Shown: positions 45,453 to 45,570 of the stretch, piece after piece
Layout: every line of letters begins with the position of its first letter
How positions within the stretch are numbered: the first letter of the stretch is position 1
Origin: Phaeoceros laevis
Taxonomy: Eukaryota; Anthocerotophyta; Anthocerotopsida; Notothyladales
Direction of reading: 5' to 3'
DNA: 45,570 bases
Assembly (NCBI GenBank): GCA_049999765.1
Contig: JBNGIQ010008891.1
Span: 1-45,570, forward strand
Program-made: the position numbers and the translations under genes
Notes under the pieces: model-generated
Databases searched by the model: none
What the model saw: only the letters and a program-made list of their open reading frames with translations
What the model was told of the DNA's origin: nothing

Positions 45453-45570
45453 AAATACCGAAGCGGGAAAGTGATGTACTTGACGTCAAATTGACGCTTC
45501 ATTGAAAAATGACAGATTCGGAATCGCCGTATATACGATGTATTTACAAGTATTTATATCATTGTATGTA

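Overview
This is nuclear DNA from a green land plant (streptophyte). The evidence is spliced genes with GT..AG introns, a malectin/LRR receptor kinase, a LysM GPI-type receptor, a plastid J-domain/ferredoxin protein, an AAE14-type acyl-activating enzyme, and an AdoMet decarboxylase carrying the plant-specific conserved upstream peptide. Most introns are only about 50-175 bp, which suggests a compact non-seed plant genome (lycophyte or bryophyte-like), but I cannot name the species. Gene models below were assembled by hand from splice signals, frame continuity and family motifs. Where exon lengths are given they sum to an intact frame.

The left 31.8 kb is gene-dense. From left to right it holds: a PQQ-propeller (polyvinyl-alcohol-dehydrogenase-like) gene cut by the window edge (-); tRNA-Arg(ACG) (+); a 17-exon malectin-like/LRR receptor kinase (-); a U-box E3-like gene with a helical N-terminal region (-); a chloroplast-type J-domain plus ferredoxin gene (-); tRNA-Ser(GCT) (-); an AAE14/o-succinylbenzoyl-CoA-ligase-like gene interrupted by a 100-N gap (+); an SMP+C2 lipid-transfer/tether gene (-); a divergently placed RING+DUF1232 membrane E3 gene (+); a minisatellite region; IWS1 (-); and a three-LysM GPI-anchored receptor gene (+).

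From about 31.8 to 45.6 kb the sequence is AT-rich and repeat-rich. The one confident gene there is S-adenosylmethionine decarboxylase (SAMDC) at 40.3-41.6 kb, in a GC-rich island. Its leader has a start-stop tiny uORF overlapping the conserved peptide uORF by one base. The rest contains a 1,061-bp PIF/Harbinger DNA transposon with TIRs and a TAA target-site duplication, a foldback (hairpin) structure, several tandem duplications and minisatellites, and long stretches without recognisable genes.

There is no sign of an operon or of a single multi-gene system; each gene has its own plant housekeeping, signalling or membrane role. The most notable features are the U-box gene architecture, the SAMDC uORF arrangement, an in-frame tandem exon duplication in the PQQ gene, the Harbinger element and the foldback.
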